Positions 21,647 through 32,944 of a stretch of 50,000 nt of DNA are shown in pieces. Position numbers and translations under genes: made by a program. Positions within the stretch are counted from its first letter, which is position 1; the number at the start of each line of letters is the position of its first letter. The notes beneath the pieces are model-generated. The model was not told where the DNA came from. It ran no database searches and saw only the letters and a list, made by a program, of their open reading frames with translations. This DNA comes from Prorocentrum cordatum (Eukaryota; Sar; Dinophyceae; Prorocentrales; Prorocentraceae): contig CAUYUJ010021704.1 in NCBI GenBank assembly GCA_963575745.1, forward strand, positions 361,838-411,837. Direction: 5' to 3'.

Positions 21647-21754
21647 GTGAGGGGTTTGCCTAAGATGGGCCCGAGGGCGACGATTCACCGCAGACGGGCC
21701 AACGCGGCTCTGGACATGCTCTGGAGAAGCAGAATTAGAAACGATCGCACTTAA
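21647..21754 (+). CDS. Candidate small terminal exon
   Basis: A pyrimidine-rich run ending TTTCCCGCAG precedes a 35-codon frame, KMGPRATIHRRRANAALDML and then WRSRIRNDRT before TAA. The splice-acceptor context is good and the peptide is basic and non-repetitive. It is short, so chance is possible. Confidence 0.25.
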   Translation: MRGLPKMGPRATIHRRRANAALDMLWRSRIRNDRT

Positions 21755-21871
21755 GTCCCCCCCTTCCCAATTTCCTCAAGAGCATCCCAACGTCAACATC
21801 ATATCACATCCGTATTCGTCAATATCATCTCATTTTCCGTTCTTTCCTCCGATTGGTCCTCTGCCGCAGCT

Positions 21872-22070
21872 ATGGCGCATCACCCCACTACCGCTGCCAG
21901 GGCAACTCGAACAGGCATCGTTGCTGGAGGGACAGCTCGGGACGAACGAGGAGGGGCGGCGACATTCTCCGATGCGCCTGCTGCCACAGCGGCACGCGGG
22001 GAGCTGGGGCCTCGAACACCGAAGTCTTCTCGTGCGGTGCCTCGCGCGGCGGCGTTCGCTCCCTTCCCTG
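21872..22070 (+). CDS. Candidate exon, unrecognised protein
   Basis: An ATG follows GCCGCAGCT and the frame reads MAHHPTTAARATRTGIVAGG and then GGAATFSDAPAATAARGELG before turning pyrimidine-derived (FHSTAHFPIITT). Composition is plausible for a GC-rich coding segment. The minus strand is open too. Confidence 0.2.
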
Positions 22071-22559
22071 CCATTACCTTTCATTCCACTGCCCACTTCC
22101 CAATCATCACGACCAATACCCTCCCCCCGTGCGTAAAGTTGCTGATGTGCTACTGCCCTGCCATGTTCGCCCTGGCTGAAGTTGCGGACTCACCACCGCG
22201 ACCGCATGTCTGAGTTCCGGCGGCAGAGACACAATCACAGCGACCGACGACGCGGAGCACGCCAAGGGCCGCCCCGCTCCCCACCCACCCCTCGTGCCCG
22301 CCCTGTCTCCATTATTACATCCCCCTTGCCCTTCCACCCCTTGCCGCATTCCATCCTGCCATGCCCCTCCCACCCCCCTCAGTCGCACCACCTTGCGTTC
22401 TCCTGCCCCAGAACCGCACCCTGTGCCATGGCCTTCCCCCTGCGGCGGGGGGAGCATGCCTCCTGGCTCTCAGGCGCCGAGCACCGAGACGAAGCAAGCC
22501 TGGGGCCGCGGGAAAAAAAAAGAAGGAGATATAGGCCGAAAGGGAATCAGCGGGGTGAG

Positions 22560-23540
22560 TTTTTTTTGTTTCCATGAACGGTCGATGGCCAGACTCAGGT
22601 GCCGCACGGCGGCGGCTCCAGCGCAGCGCAGCGCAGAGCGCCGAGGCGCCCGTCCGCCCGCCCCAGCGAGAGCGGAGCCGCTCTGTTTGGCGCGAGCAAC
22701 CTAGGACGTCGACTAGAACTCCTTGCCAGCGCTTCTGCGACGCAGCCCCCGCATGGAACCGCGCGCGGCGGCGCTATCGGCAAGGCCGCCCCTGGTTCGG
22801 CGGGCCGCGGCGGCGCGCGCAGCGGACGGGGCGCGCGACGCTCGGCACGTCGGCGCGACAGTTTGCCAACCGCGGCCTTCGATCGAATCCGCCGCGCCGC
22901 GCGAATCGAACAAGGCGCGGCGCCAAGTTGCCCCGATGGGCGTCGGCGGCGCGTGGGGCGGGCACGCGCCTGCGCGGTCGGGCTGGGCGGGCGCGCGATC
23001 GGCGCGGGCAAGGCGGGCAAACGTATTGATGGTGGGAGGATGCGGCGTCGGTGGCAGCGCGCGCGTGGAAGCGCGCTGAGAAAAGCCTGGAGGGGGCGCG
23101 CGCGGGTAGCAGAATGGGTGGGTGGGCAGTGGTCGTGAACGTTCGTGCGTGCGTGCGTGCGCGAGTGCGCGCGGCGTGGCGCGGCTGCCGCGGTGGCGCG
23201 GTGGCGGCGATGTTGGCGGCGGCGGCGGAAGTGGCGGATGCGCAAATGGCAGAGAGACCGAGGGGCGGAGGGCGGTCGGGTGCGGTGTGGGCGGGGCGAG
23301 ATGGTGGGCGCGGGGCGCGAGGCGAGGCGGCGCGCGCCAGAGCGTGAACGCGCTGGGGTTGGCTGGCACAGCGCAAGGTGGCAGCATTGATAGAACGGGC
23401 TGCCGAAGGTGCACATGGGTGGGCAGGGCAACCAGGAATTTCGCTGGGCGGCGCAGCCAGAAACGCTGCGCGGCGAAGCAAGGGAGCGGACTAACGCGAT
23501 GAGGGCACGCGGGGCGAAATGACAGAGATTGCCAGGTGAT
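22560..23540. other. CpG-dense DNA, no supported gene
   Basis: Very high CG-dinucleotide content. Four or more frames are open for hundreds of bases and none has a recognisable motif. I see no tandem unit beyond short GGCGCG words. Confidence 0.5.
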
Positions 23541-23856
23541 GGGGGCGGTGTGCGCGTGTGCGTGTGCGCCTGCGCCTGCGCGCGCGCGCGTGCCTGCGCG
23601 CGCGTGCGCCTGCGTGCGTGCGTGCGTGTGCTCGTGAGGTGGGGCAGTGTGGGGCTGGGTGGGTGGGTGGGCGGGGTGCGGGGTGGGGCTGGGCGTGGGG
23701 TGGTGCCGTCTTTGGGGTGGGTGGCGTGGGGCGTGCGTGCGTGTGCGTGTGCGTGTGCGTGTGCGTGTGCGTGTGCGTGTGCGTGTGCGTGTGTGTGTGT
23801 GTGCGTGTGTGTGTGTGTGTGCGTGCGTGCGTGTGTGTGTGTGTGCGTGGGGAGGG

Positions 23857-23893
<37 letters not shown>

Positions 23894-24245
23894 GCGTGCG
23901 TGCGTGCGTGCGCGCGTGCGTCTGCGTGAGGTGCGGTGTGCGCGCGCGTGCGCGAGCGCGTTTTCGCGCGCGTGGCAGCGCGCGCGCGGGGGGGGGGCGA
24001 AGAAGGTGAGGTGTGTTGTGTTTGTGTGTGGTGTGCGGCGTGCGTGGTGCGCCGTGGCGTGGTGTGTGTGCGCGCGTGTGTGTGTGTGGTGTGTGCGTGT
24101 TGTGCGCGTCGTAGTGGTGTTGTTTGTGTGTGTGTGTGCGTTGTGCGTGTGTGGTGTGGTGTGTGGGTGCGTGCGCGTGTGTGGTGTGCGTGTTTGCGCG
24201 CAGTGTGCGTGGTGGAGTGTGTGGAGGGGGGGGGGGGGGAGCCGC
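23540..24245 (+). repeat. TG/CG microsatellite block I
   Basis: GTGCGT, TGTG and GCGC repeats run to about 24220 and end in a G-run (24227-24238). Plus-strand C/V-rich and minus-strand H/T-rich frames are repeat artefacts. Confidence 0.9.
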
Positions 24246-24590
24246 GCGGAGGGGCGAATGGCGTAGGCCTCTCCTGCGGTGGCTGCGGAGGCTGGGCGGG
24301 GTGGGGGAGGAGAGGCACGGGCGGGCGCGGGATGAGGTTCGGCGTCGCCCAGGGTGGGCGAGAGGGCGCGGCTTCAGAGGGCGCGGCTGTGATGCTGGCC
24401 GCCGCGGGTGGAAGGGGGGTGGGCGCGCGGGCTGCGATTGCAAAGCGAGCGGGAGCGCGGGCGGCGGCAATGGGGGCGGGCCGTTGCAGGGGGTCGGTGG
24501 TGGTGTTGGCGGGTAAAAAAAAAAAAACAAGGGTAATTGGTGGAGGGGCAGGGGCGGGAGAAGGGTGCGTGACGTGAGTGCGTGTGGCGT
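24246..24590. other. G-rich spacer, no supported gene
   Basis: GGCG- and GGGG-rich unique sequence with a 12-base A-run near 24516. No coding motif. Confidence 0.4.
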
Positions 24591-25980
24591 GAGTGCGTAG
24601 TGTGTGTGATGGTTTATGTGTGTGTGTTGTGTGTGCGTGTGTGCGTGTGGTGTATGGGTGTGTGAGTGTGTGTGTGTGTGTGCGCGTGTGTGTGTGTTGC
24701 GCGCGTGTGACGTGGTGTGTGTGTGTGTGTGGTTTGCGTTATTTGAGGCGTGCGTGCGTGCGTGCGTGCGTGCGTGTGTGTGTGTTAGTGGTGTGTGTGT
24801 TTGTGTTGTGTGCGTGTGCATGTGCGCTGTGCGTGTGCGCATGTGTGGTGGGTGGGGGTGTGGGCGTGGGTGGGTGGGGGTGGGGTGTAGTGGGGGGGGA
24901 GGGGGTGGGGGGGCGTCGCCGGCGCGGGGCGCGGCGGGCGCGGGCTTGGCGCGCGGGGAAGGGGGGGGGCAGCGGGTGGTGCAGAAGAGGGGCAGGGCGC
25001 TGACAGCAGGGAGCAGGGTTTGTACAGGCTGAAGTATGTGGGGGTGGGGGGGGGGGGGCGGTGCGTGCGCGTCCTGGCGCCTGCGCGCGCGTGAGCGCAC
25101 GGCGCGCGCGCGCGCCTGCGCGCGCCCGTGCGGGCGGGCGCGTCGATGCGCGCGTGGGCGGGTCCTCGGGGGCGTCGCCAGAGAGCGCGGTCGTGGCGGT
25201 GGTTGGCGGCGGTGGTGGGTGGGCGGGCGGGCGGCGGTGGCAGTGGCAGCGGCGCGCGCAAACTTGCGCGCGCGCGGGCGCGGGGCGGGCCTGGCGGGGC
25301 GGGCGCCTGGGTTGGACTCTAGCGCGCTGTCGTTCTTCCGTTGGTGAGGGTGGGTCGGTGGGTGGGGTGGGCGGGTGGTTGGGTGGGTGGGTGGTGGTGG
25401 CGTTGTGTATGCGTGTGTGCGTGTGTGCGTGCGTGCGCGTGCGTGTGCGGGTGGGTGTTTGGGGTTGCGAAGCTGGGGGGCCCTTCTTTTTTTGGGGGGG
25501 GGGGGGGGGGGGCAGCGGGGTGGATGGGAGGGCGGGGCCGGGGGTGGGCGGAGGGAGCGCGGGCGGGCGGGGGGGCGGGGGGGGTGGGTGGGGGGGGTGG
25601 CAGGGTGGTTGGGGCGTGGTGTGGTGGTGGTAGGTGGTGGTGGTGGTGGTGGTGGTAGCGAGGGTGCGGGGTGTCGTTAAAGTGTGCGTGAGCGTGTGTG
25701 TGTGTGTGTGCGTGTGTGTGTGTGTGCGTGTGGTGTGTGTGTTGTGTGGGGTTGGTGGTCGTGTGTGTGTTGTTGCGTTGCGGGTGCCGGTGGCGTGCGC
25801 GCGCGCGGGTGTTTGTTTGCGCGCGCAACGCAAGGGTGGATCGAGGGGTGAGACGTGGCGCGGTAGGTGGGGCGGGGTAGGTGGGGTGGTGGTGGTGGGG
25901 TGAGGGTGGGGTGGTGGTGGTGGTGGTGGGGTGGTGGTGGTGGTGATGGTGGTGGTGGTCGTGGTGGTGCGCGTGAGTGT
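24590..25980 (+). repeat. TG/GGGTGG microsatellite block II
   Basis: TG/CG repeats (24590-24850), GGGTGG and G-runs (24840-25060), CG-dense spacer, GGGT and TGCG repeats (25340-25460), a G-run (25494-25512), then GGT and TG repeats (25600-25975). The plus strand is strongly G-rich throughout. There is no gene. Confidence 0.85.
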
Positions 25981-26079
25981 CTGCGCGCGTGTGTTTGGGG
26001 GTGGGTGGGGTGGATAGAGGGGGGTGGCAGGAGGGGGTTGCCGTGTGCGTGGGTGGGTATGCGGCGGGGCGGGGCGGGC

Positions 26080-27500
26080 GGGGGTGGCGCGCGCTCGCTG
26101 TTGCGAGTGCGCGCGCGCGTGCGCGCGCTCTCATGCGCGTGGGCAGCTGCGCATAGGACGCTGGCGCGCGCACGATGGCTGATTTCTGTGTTGGCCAGCT
26201 CATATGGTGGCCTGATGTCATTGTCGTTGCCGCCTGGCTGCGCTACTTTAAGAGCGCCGTGCGCGTGCCCTTTTGCGTTTGCGGTCTGTTCGCTTGGCTG
26301 CTTCGGTGCTGCCGATGATGGGGCCTCACCCGAGCTGGCCTGGGCATGCCGCCGATTGCCGATGCCGCAAACCGACGCGCAGCCGCTGCGCCTTACCAAA
26401 TGCACGCAGTCGGTAGCGCGCTCGCGCAACCCCAAGCGCGCTCGGTTGTCCCTGCCTCGGCCGAAACATAGCAGCCGCCGATGCCCGTTTCGCGAAGCCG
26501 CCGTCTGAGGCTTTTAATGCGCGCGCGCGCCCTCGCAGCGGCGCCGCCGCGGTGGCGCGGAAGCCGCGGCCGATTCTCGCGAGTGACAGATGCCGACATG
26601 ATTTCCAGCTATGGGTGGCGCCTGCTGTGCGCAATTCCACTGCCGAGCCAGCGCCCGATGTAACGCATGCCAACGGCCGCTGCGACCTGCCATCTGCAAC
26701 TTTCACGCCAACGGTTTCCGATTGGTTGCATCCGCTTCGCATGCGACGTGCTGCCGTCGCGCGTTCGTCGACGCCCGCAGCGCCATGCGCGCGCGTTCTG
26801 CTGATGGCCACCCTGTCGCACCCCCCCATCGCCCCTGCCGCGCATGTTGCGCCCTCGCACGCGCGCGCGCAATCTCGTTTGACCGCTTCAAGCCCACAGC
26901 AATGCGACATCGCTCGCGCAGCGGGTCGGGCGCGCCGCCCACTTGCGCCACTGGTCGCACCCCAAGCGTGCACTCGGTGCCTAAACCCTACATTACAATG
27001 CTACACTCGGCGAACGCACGCCGAACGGTTGCCCGCGCCTCGCACGGTGGCCACGTCGCCCTGCTTTTGGGAAGCTGAACTGACCAATTGTAACCAATGC
27101 GGGGGCACCAAGCGAAATCGCAGTCGCGCGAGGCGGGCTTTTGCGCTTCACTAGCATGAGAATTCCAATGCGCGCGCTTCGCGGCCAAGTGGGCACCCCA
27201 GCCCACGGCGCGGATGATAGGCTGCAGCAGCGGGGGGGGGCACGCAGTTAACGTTGGCGCACACGCGTTTCGTTGACCGCCCGCATGGCTGTTACGCATG
27301 CAATACCGCGCATTTAGCGTGAAAACCACAGCGGCGATCTAATATGCCGTGTGGCATGCCAGCATGGCGGCCCGCGCGCGTTGCTCGCCCGCGCGGTCGC
27401 GCGCTGTGTTGGCCCCGCTCGAATTCGCATGCGGGTCGGGGGGAGGGGGGGGGAGGGCTGGTTGGGGGGGGGGTACGCTGACAATCCGGCCTCTGGTCTA
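26080..27500. other. CpG-rich unique DNA without a supported gene
   Basis: Several overlapping open frames of 80-215 codons lie on both strands. All are Arg/Ala/Pro-rich and share no recognisable motif. A G-run at 27436-27470 ends the block. Confidence 0.4.
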
Positions 27501-27639
27501 GCCGCCACTGTTCGTAGTGGCTGATTCTTAATGGAGGGCTACGTTAACAACGCGGTAGCTCCGCGCATATGGCCACGCGTGTCAGCTCGCGCACGCAAAG
27601 TGCGCGGGCCAGCCCCGCTAGTTTGAGCACGCGTGGCAC

Positions 27640-27790
27640 TGGCGAGGAGAAGGTGAGGAGGTGAGGTCCCGCCCCTGTCCTGTGGGGGGGGGGAGGAGGT
27701 GAGGTCTTCCTGCTCCTCCCTAGCTCTCCCTGTCCTCCCCTCCTCAGCCTCCTCCGTTTTTTGTCTCCCGACCCCCCTCACCACGTTTTG
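27640..27790. repeat. GGA/TCC mixed tract
   Basis: GGAGGTGAGGTC is repeated twice around a G-run, then the strand switches to CTCC/TCCTC repeats, giving an imperfect purine-pyrimidine mirror. Confidence 0.5.
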
Positions 27791-27964
27791 TGTTTCTTGT
27801 GCACATGTGTTTGAACGCCCGTGTGCATACGGATCGCGTGTCTGAATCGCGTGCGTCGTGGCACGGTTGCGCGTCGTTGCGCGTGCGGCCCAATATTGTA
27901 TTCATGAAGGCATGCGTGCAGATGTTGTTGTATGTCATTGGGCGGCGTCGTGCCCATTGATGTT

Positions 27965-28385
27965 CTTGATTGCCTGTTAATGTCTGTGGCTGCCTGCAAG
28001 CGTCTGTTGATGTCCTTGGATGTCCTGGGGTGTCTTGGGATGTCCTTGGATGTCCTTGGATGTCCTTGGATGTCCGTGGGTGTCTGTGGATGTCTTGGGA
28101 TGTCTGTGGGTGTCTGCGGGTGTCTGTGGATGTCTGTGGATGTCTGTGGATGTCTGTGGATGTCTGTGGATGTCTGTGGATGTCTGTGGGTGTCTGTGGA
28201 TGTCTGTGGATGTCTGTGGGTGTCTGTGGATGTCTGTGGATGTCTGTGGATGTCTGTGGATGTGTGTGGATGTCTGTGGATGTCTGTGGATGTCTGTGGG
28301 TGTCTGTGGATGTCTGTGGATGTCTGTGGGTGTCTGTGGGTGTCTGTGGATGTCTGTGGATGTCTGTGGATGCCTGCGAGCGTGC
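27965..28385 (+). repeat. 10-bp minisatellite, unit TGTCTGTGGA
   Basis: About 40 units are phased at exactly 10 bp, with variants TGTCCTTGGA at the left and TGTCTGTGGG scattered through. It has the same consensus as the array at 19.0-19.43 kb. The 463-codon minus-strand frame that spans it is mostly repeat. Confidence 0.95.
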
Positions 28386-28399
28386 GTGAGTGGATGTCC

Positions 28400-29085
28400 T
28401 AGGGTGGCTGCGTGTATTTATCGATGCCCGCGGGTGCATGCGCGTACGTGCGGTTGCCTGGGGGTCTCTGTGCATGTAGTTGCGTCTCTGCGGGTGCCAG
28501 TTGGCGAATTTGCATGTGTCATGCTGTTTGTTGGCGCAGTTACACTCGTAACTGTTGTGCTCAGCATCGCAACCATCACCATCATCATTCTTAGCACTCC
28601 TACCCTCTTTCTCCTTCTTCAGTGTCTTATCCACATGGTCCTCCGCCGCGTCCCCCTCTACATCCCCCACCCCCCCCTCCTCTGCCGCTGCCCCCTGCAG
28701 CTGGCCAGCAAGGCAACGGACGGTGCCAGCAATGAGGTTGCGGAGGGTTGGGTGGGAGGTGATGGCGAGGGCAGGGGTGGCGCTGCCGACGTGGGTGATT
28801 GTAACGAGGGTAACAACGCCATTGCCATTGCTGACGCTGCCAATATAGGGAAATCTGATTGCGACCGCGGCGCGACCGAACACGGTGGCCACTAGGACGG
28901 GATGGGAATCGGCGAGGCTAAGATGTTGAGATCGGAGGGTGGGCGCGACAAGAAGGTTGGCAACGAAGGCGGCGATGGTGGAGGGCGGGCGCAGTGAGAA
29001 GGGTAATGACAAGGGCAATGAGACGATGAGAACAAAGAAACTCCACTGAGGATCTGCGCAGCCAGCGCCCCACGAATGCGCGCCA
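28400..29085 (-). other. Stretch with possible coding-like minus-strand segment
   Basis: Minus-strand 28530-28720 reads AAAEEGGVGDVEGDAAEDHV and then DKTLKKEKEGRSAKNDDGDG, acidic then basic. This could be exon-like, but the flanks are repeat and pyrimidine DNA and no family is recognised. Confidence 0.2.
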
Positions 29086-29089
29086 ACGA

Positions 29090-29347
29090 AATTAGCAACT
29101 GAGTTGTCGGGCGGGTCGCGGGTAGACAGCCGCATTCGCGAGCGGGCATCGGCAAGACCAATCGACGACCCTCACCCTGGGATGATTCTGGCCTCAGACG
29201 TTTCACGAGCCTCGCGAAATCCGACTCCCAGCCGCGGCACATGCAGGAGAGCACGGCAAGTTCTCCATAGCATTTGCGCGCTACCCAGCGCTGAGCGTCG
29301 GCCCCATGAACTCGCCAGCAGCGAAACCGATGCCGTTTAAACCAGGA
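29090..29347 (-). CDS. Candidate exon, unrecognised protein
   Basis: The minus frame reads RHRFRCWRVHGADAQRWVAR, CRGWESDFARLVKRLRPESS and ..GRRLVLPMPARECGCL. Composition is non-repetitive and cysteine-containing. The plus strand is also open for 78 codons. No start or splice site is clear. Confidence 0.25.
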
Positions 29348-29654
29348 GCCGCGCCCAACAAGCAACACACGCTAAGCTGGATGCTAAACTTCTCGCATCC
29401 TCGCTCATGCGCTCTCGCCCCTCGCCATTCTCCCTCTAACCCGCTTTCCCTGCTCTACAGTCGGACTCGATTGGACAGGACACGCGACAGGACACAATCC
29501 CCGTTCGAGGGCCACAACGCCACATGAAGGTAGGCAGGATGGATCGCGAGACACAGGACACAAAGGCACCATTGACTTGGCAGGATCGACCTGCTAATCT
29601 GGGCCGACTGTACGTCTGCATCCCTCTTCCTCTCGCTATCTTTCTCTCCCTCGC

Positions 29655-29658
29655 TTTC

Positions 29659-29693
<35 letters not shown>

Positions 29694-29754
29694 CCTCCCC
29701 CTCTCGTGTCTCACTCGCTATATATCGCTCTGTCTCTCCCCCAGCTCTCGTCTC

Positions 29755-29818
<64 letters not shown>

Positions 29819-29820
29819 GT
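29655..29820 (+). repeat. Two (CT)n microsatellites
   Basis: CT runs at about 29660-29690 and 29758-29815 within CT-biased DNA. No gene between 29350 and 30050 is supported. Confidence 0.95.
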
Positions 29821-30051
29821 TATATTTGTCTTGTTAGCTTGCTGTGTCGTCCCATCTCGCCTTGTCTTAGTGATATTACCCTTAAGTGCTCTTACTCTCA
29901 GTGATCCTACGTCTCTGCGTGCTCGCCCCCCAGTGCTCTAACACCCCCTGTGTATCTCTTAGTGCTCTTAACCCAGGGAAGGCGGAGGACGAGCGGCCAT
30001 CTAACATGGCCCTGCAAGTGCCCCGAGCTGCCAGCAAGCAAGGCGCTGGTC

Positions 30052-30693
30052 TCACTCGGGCGACTTGGAGAGCCTGCGGCGGCGCTTCACCTCATTCTCG
30101 CCGTCGTCGTCGGGCACGTCGGGCAAGGTGTCCTCGCAGGGGCACTTCTGCTCATCATCGTTCTCCTGCTCCGTCCTGGCGTCGATGCCCTCGTGCTCCG
30201 CGCGGTCGCCGTCGATCACGGCGACCTCCTCCGCGACCGTCTGGACCTCTTGCTGCCTGTCCTGGGCGTCGTCATCGCCGCCCGTCTGGACCTCCTGCTG
30301 CCTGTCCTGGGCGTCGTCGCCGCCGCCCGTCTGGACCTCCTGCCTGTCCTGGGCGTCGTCGCCTGCGCCCGTCTGGACCTCCTGCCTGTCCTGGGCGTCG
30401 TCGCCGCCGCCCGTCGGCACCTCCTGCTTGTCCTGGGTGTCGTCAGTGACGTCGATGAGGTCCACCTTGGCCGCGCTGGCGGCCTCGACCGTGCCGTCGT
30501 CGCCAGTGCGCTTGAAGGCCGCGACAGCGTCTGCGCACAGCTCCTCCATCTTGTAGTTCGCGTACATGACGGTGCCCTGCAGCGTGGCTGCGACCTGGAC
30601 GGCCTGGGACGACAGCTTCGTCCAGACCTGCCCCGCTGGAGTCTTGATCCAGACCTCCCAGCCGCAGATCTTCGGGCGCGGCGAGATGCCAAC
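30052..30693 (-). CDS. Acidic repeat protein, terminal exon
   Basis: The frame runs 213 codons from just after an in-frame TAG (30694-30696, likely 3' splice site ..CCATAG|GTT) to TGA at 30052-30054. It begins VGISPRPKICGWEVWIKTPA and TKLSSQAVQVAATLQG, a compact, possibly folded segment, then MYANYKMEELCADAVAAFKR. The second half has about five units of DDAQDRQ(Q)EVQTGGG, followed by a Glu/Asp-rich stretch and a basic end, KRRRRLSKSPE. The repeat is encoded by a 42-45-bp tandem DNA unit. The basic tail could be a nuclear signal (inference). The upstream intron contains an 87-base poly(A/T) tract and a palindrome. The family is not recognised. Confidence 0.6.
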   Translation of the reverse strand, partial: VGISPRPKICGWEVWIKTPAGQVWTKLSSQAVQVAATLQGTVMYANYKMEELCADAVAAFKRTGDDGTVEAASAAKVDLIDVTDDTQDKQEVPTGGGDDAQDRQEVQTGAGDDAQDRQEVQTGGGDDAQDRQQEVQTGGDDDAQDRQQEVQTVAEEVAVIDGDRAEHEGIDARTEQENDDEQKCPCEDTLPDVPDDDGENEVKRRRRLSKSPE

Positions 30694-30739
30694 CTATGGG
30701 CGCAATCCACCTCTTCTCTGCAAGGTGGTCCCACTCAGG

Positions 30740-30826
<87 letters not shown>
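30740..30826 (+). repeat. Uninterrupted 87-bp A tract
   Basis: 87 consecutive A on the plus strand. In the sense of the minus-strand gene this is poly(T) ending about 45 bases before the predicted 3' splice site at 30693. Confidence 0.95.
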
Positions 30827-30830
<4 letters not shown>

Positions 30831-30862
30831 GAGCGCGGACATCACAGGGCCGCTAATTAGCG

Positions 30863-30904
30863 TGGGCCGCCATGCGTCGTCTTAAGAAGATGCATGGCGG
30901 CCCA
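30863..30904. repeat. Palindrome centred on CTTAAG
   Basis: Arms of about 20 bp (GGGCCGCCATGC.. and its complement) with two mismatched pairs and no loop. It lies upstream (minus sense) of the poly(T) tract and the acidic repeat exon. Confidence 0.85.
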
Positions 30905-31034
30905 GCGCGGGGCCCAAAACAATGCTAGGGGACACCAGGACTACGCAGAGAAAAGGTTTAATCAGAGAGGGAAGGGGGAGGACGGATGGGGAGGGGGCCG
31001 GAGGACCAGGGGGAGAGGGGGTGGTAGTGGGGCG

Positions 31035-31830
31035 GAGGAGGGAGGAGGAGGAAGAGGAGGATACGGATGAGTAGGAGGAGAAGGTTGAGGAGGAGCAGGA
31101 GGTGGAGGAGGAGGGGGACGCCACCCACCCACCTACCCATCCAGCCATCCTGCCCACCCACCCACCCTATCCACCGACCCACCCGCCTACCCACCCACCC
31201 ATCCGACCCAACCTACCCATTGGCTGGCACGACACTATGCCACCCACCCACCCGCCCACCCACCCACCCACGCACCCACCAATCCTACACCCGAGGGGGT
31301 CCTCCACCTCCCCCCATCCCCCTCCCTCCTCATTCTTTTCCTCCTCCTCCTCCTCCCCCCATCCTCCCCACTCCTCCTCCTCCACATCCTCATCCTCATC
31401 CTCCCTCCCACCTGCTATTCCTTTCTCATCCTACTACCCCGTCCCTTCACCCATCCACCTCATCGTCGTCATCACCATCCTCCTCCTCCTCCTCCTCATC
31501 ATCATCATCATCATCACCATCAGCATCCTCCGCATCATCATCAACATCATCATCATCATCATCATCGTCATAACCATACTCAACATCAGCATCATCATCA
31601 GTACCATCAGCACCATCGCCATGATCGTCGTAGTGACCATCACCACCATCATCATAATCATCATCATCATCATCATCATCATCACCATCATCATCACCAT
31701 CATCATCATCATCAACATCATTATCATCAGCATCATCATGATCATCAGTATCAGCATCATCATCAGCAGCATCATCACCATCATCACCATCATCATCATC
31801 AGCATCATCATCATCCTCTAGCTCTCGTCC
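31035..31830 (+). repeat. GGA, CCCA, TCC and ATC microsatellite series
   Basis: GGA repeats (31035-31115), CCCA/ACCC repeats (31120-31290), TCC-rich DNA (31310-31440), then ATC/ACC repeats (31480-31815). There is no gene. Positions 31830-32210 are unique and show nothing I can call. Confidence 0.9.
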
Positions 31831-32210
31831 TCCCCCAGCCCTCATACCCCCCTCACCTGCATCAGGTTCTCGTCGCCGCCACCGTGTGCAGCTTAAACCG
31901 CGCACCGTAGCAGTCCCTCCTCCTCCTCCTCCTTCTCCTGACGTAGCTTCTGCCCCAGTCCCGATGCTGTTGCCTGCGCGCAGCATTGGTCTTGTGCGAT
32001 ACCCACCACCGCCCCTCGCCACTAACTCATTCCCCAATCAAATGCGACCTCCACGCCTGTCGTCAGACGATGGAGCGGGCGCAATTGGATGTGGGATTGA
32101 GTGGCGGCTGTGGTGGGCGCGGGGTTGGGTGGCGCCCAAAACCAATGGCGCCTGTCGACTTGGGCTGGAGTGAGGGGGGGGTGAGGGGGCGTGATAGTGT
32201 TGGTGTAGTT

Positions 32211-32342
32211 TCAACGGTCGCGGGCCGCCCTGAAGTGCAACTTCGCTTTGCACAACGGCTTGGCCTCGGCGATGTCGCGCTTCACGAGCTCCCAAGCAGG
32301 GTCCGCCTCGGACCACGCGCCATTCGCGTCCGCGGTGGTCGC
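32211..32342 (-). CDS. Terminal exon of mosaic gene (unknown protein)
   Basis: After a TAG at 32343-32345 (likely acceptor, ..GCTAG|GCG) the frame reads ATTADANGAWSEADPAWELV then KRDIAEAKPLCKAKLHFRAA and RDR, ending TGA at 32211-32213: 43 residues, helical and charged. GC-rich third positions support this frame over the alternatives. It is best read as the last exon downstream of the 29-residue-repeat exon on the same strand. The GGA tract at 32456-32710 would lie in the intron between them. Confidence 0.5.
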   Translation of the reverse strand, partial: ATTADANGAWSEADPAWELVKRDIAEAKPLCKAKLHFRAARDR

Positions 32343-32455
32343 CTAGCAGCGGAGGGGGGGCCACACCATGCAAGGGGTCGATGGGCACGGGGGGGACAAG
32401 GGTGGCGAGTCCAGGATAGAGAGGACAGCGGCTAACGGCACACTGAGGAGGACGC

Positions 32456-32710
32456 GGGGGAGGATGATGAGACGGAGGAGGAGGAGGAGGAGGAGGAGGA
32501 GGAGGAGGAGGATAATAAGGACGAGACGGGTGAGGGGGAGGAGGAAACGGATGAGGAGGAGGAGGCAGAGTGGGAGGAGGAGGAGGACGAGAAGGAGGAG
32601 GATGAGGAGGAGGAGGGGGCAGAGTGGGAGGAGGAGGAGGATGGGAAGGAAGAGGAGGAGGATGATGAATGGGGGGGGCAGGAAGAGGAGAAGGATGAGA
32701 CGGATGAAAA
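32456..32710 (+). repeat. GGA intronic tract
   Basis: Impure GGA repeats. On the sense strand of the surrounding mosaic gene this is a pyrimidine-rich intron segment. Confidence 0.85.
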
Positions 32711-32944
32711 GGGTGAACAGGAACAGGAAGAGGAGGGGCGAGAAGAGAGATGACGGCGAATGATGAGGGGAAATCAGACGACGACGAACGAATAACGAGG
32801 TGACGTTATCGATGCTCATTCGCGCAATGACGAACGTGTCGACATAGCGAGAGTAGGGGGGGCGCAGGGCAATGGCCGTGGGGAGAATGTGCAAGTAAGT
32901 AGGGGAAGGATGCGATGAAGGGTTAGGGACGATGGGGACACGAA

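Noticed and set aside
22713-25100. 795-codon minus-strand open frame (His/Thr/Pro/Arg-rich)
   Set aside because: It is built from TG, CG and GGT repeats and contains no domain or balanced segment.
26326-27154. Overlapping 200-215-codon frames on both strands
   Set aside because: Neither has a motif, and both are expected in CpG-rich DNA where stop codons are rare.
27744-29135. 463-codon minus-strand frame with HRHPQTST repeats
   Set aside because: Most of it is the 10-bp minisatellite; only a short acidic segment near 28.6 kb could be coding.
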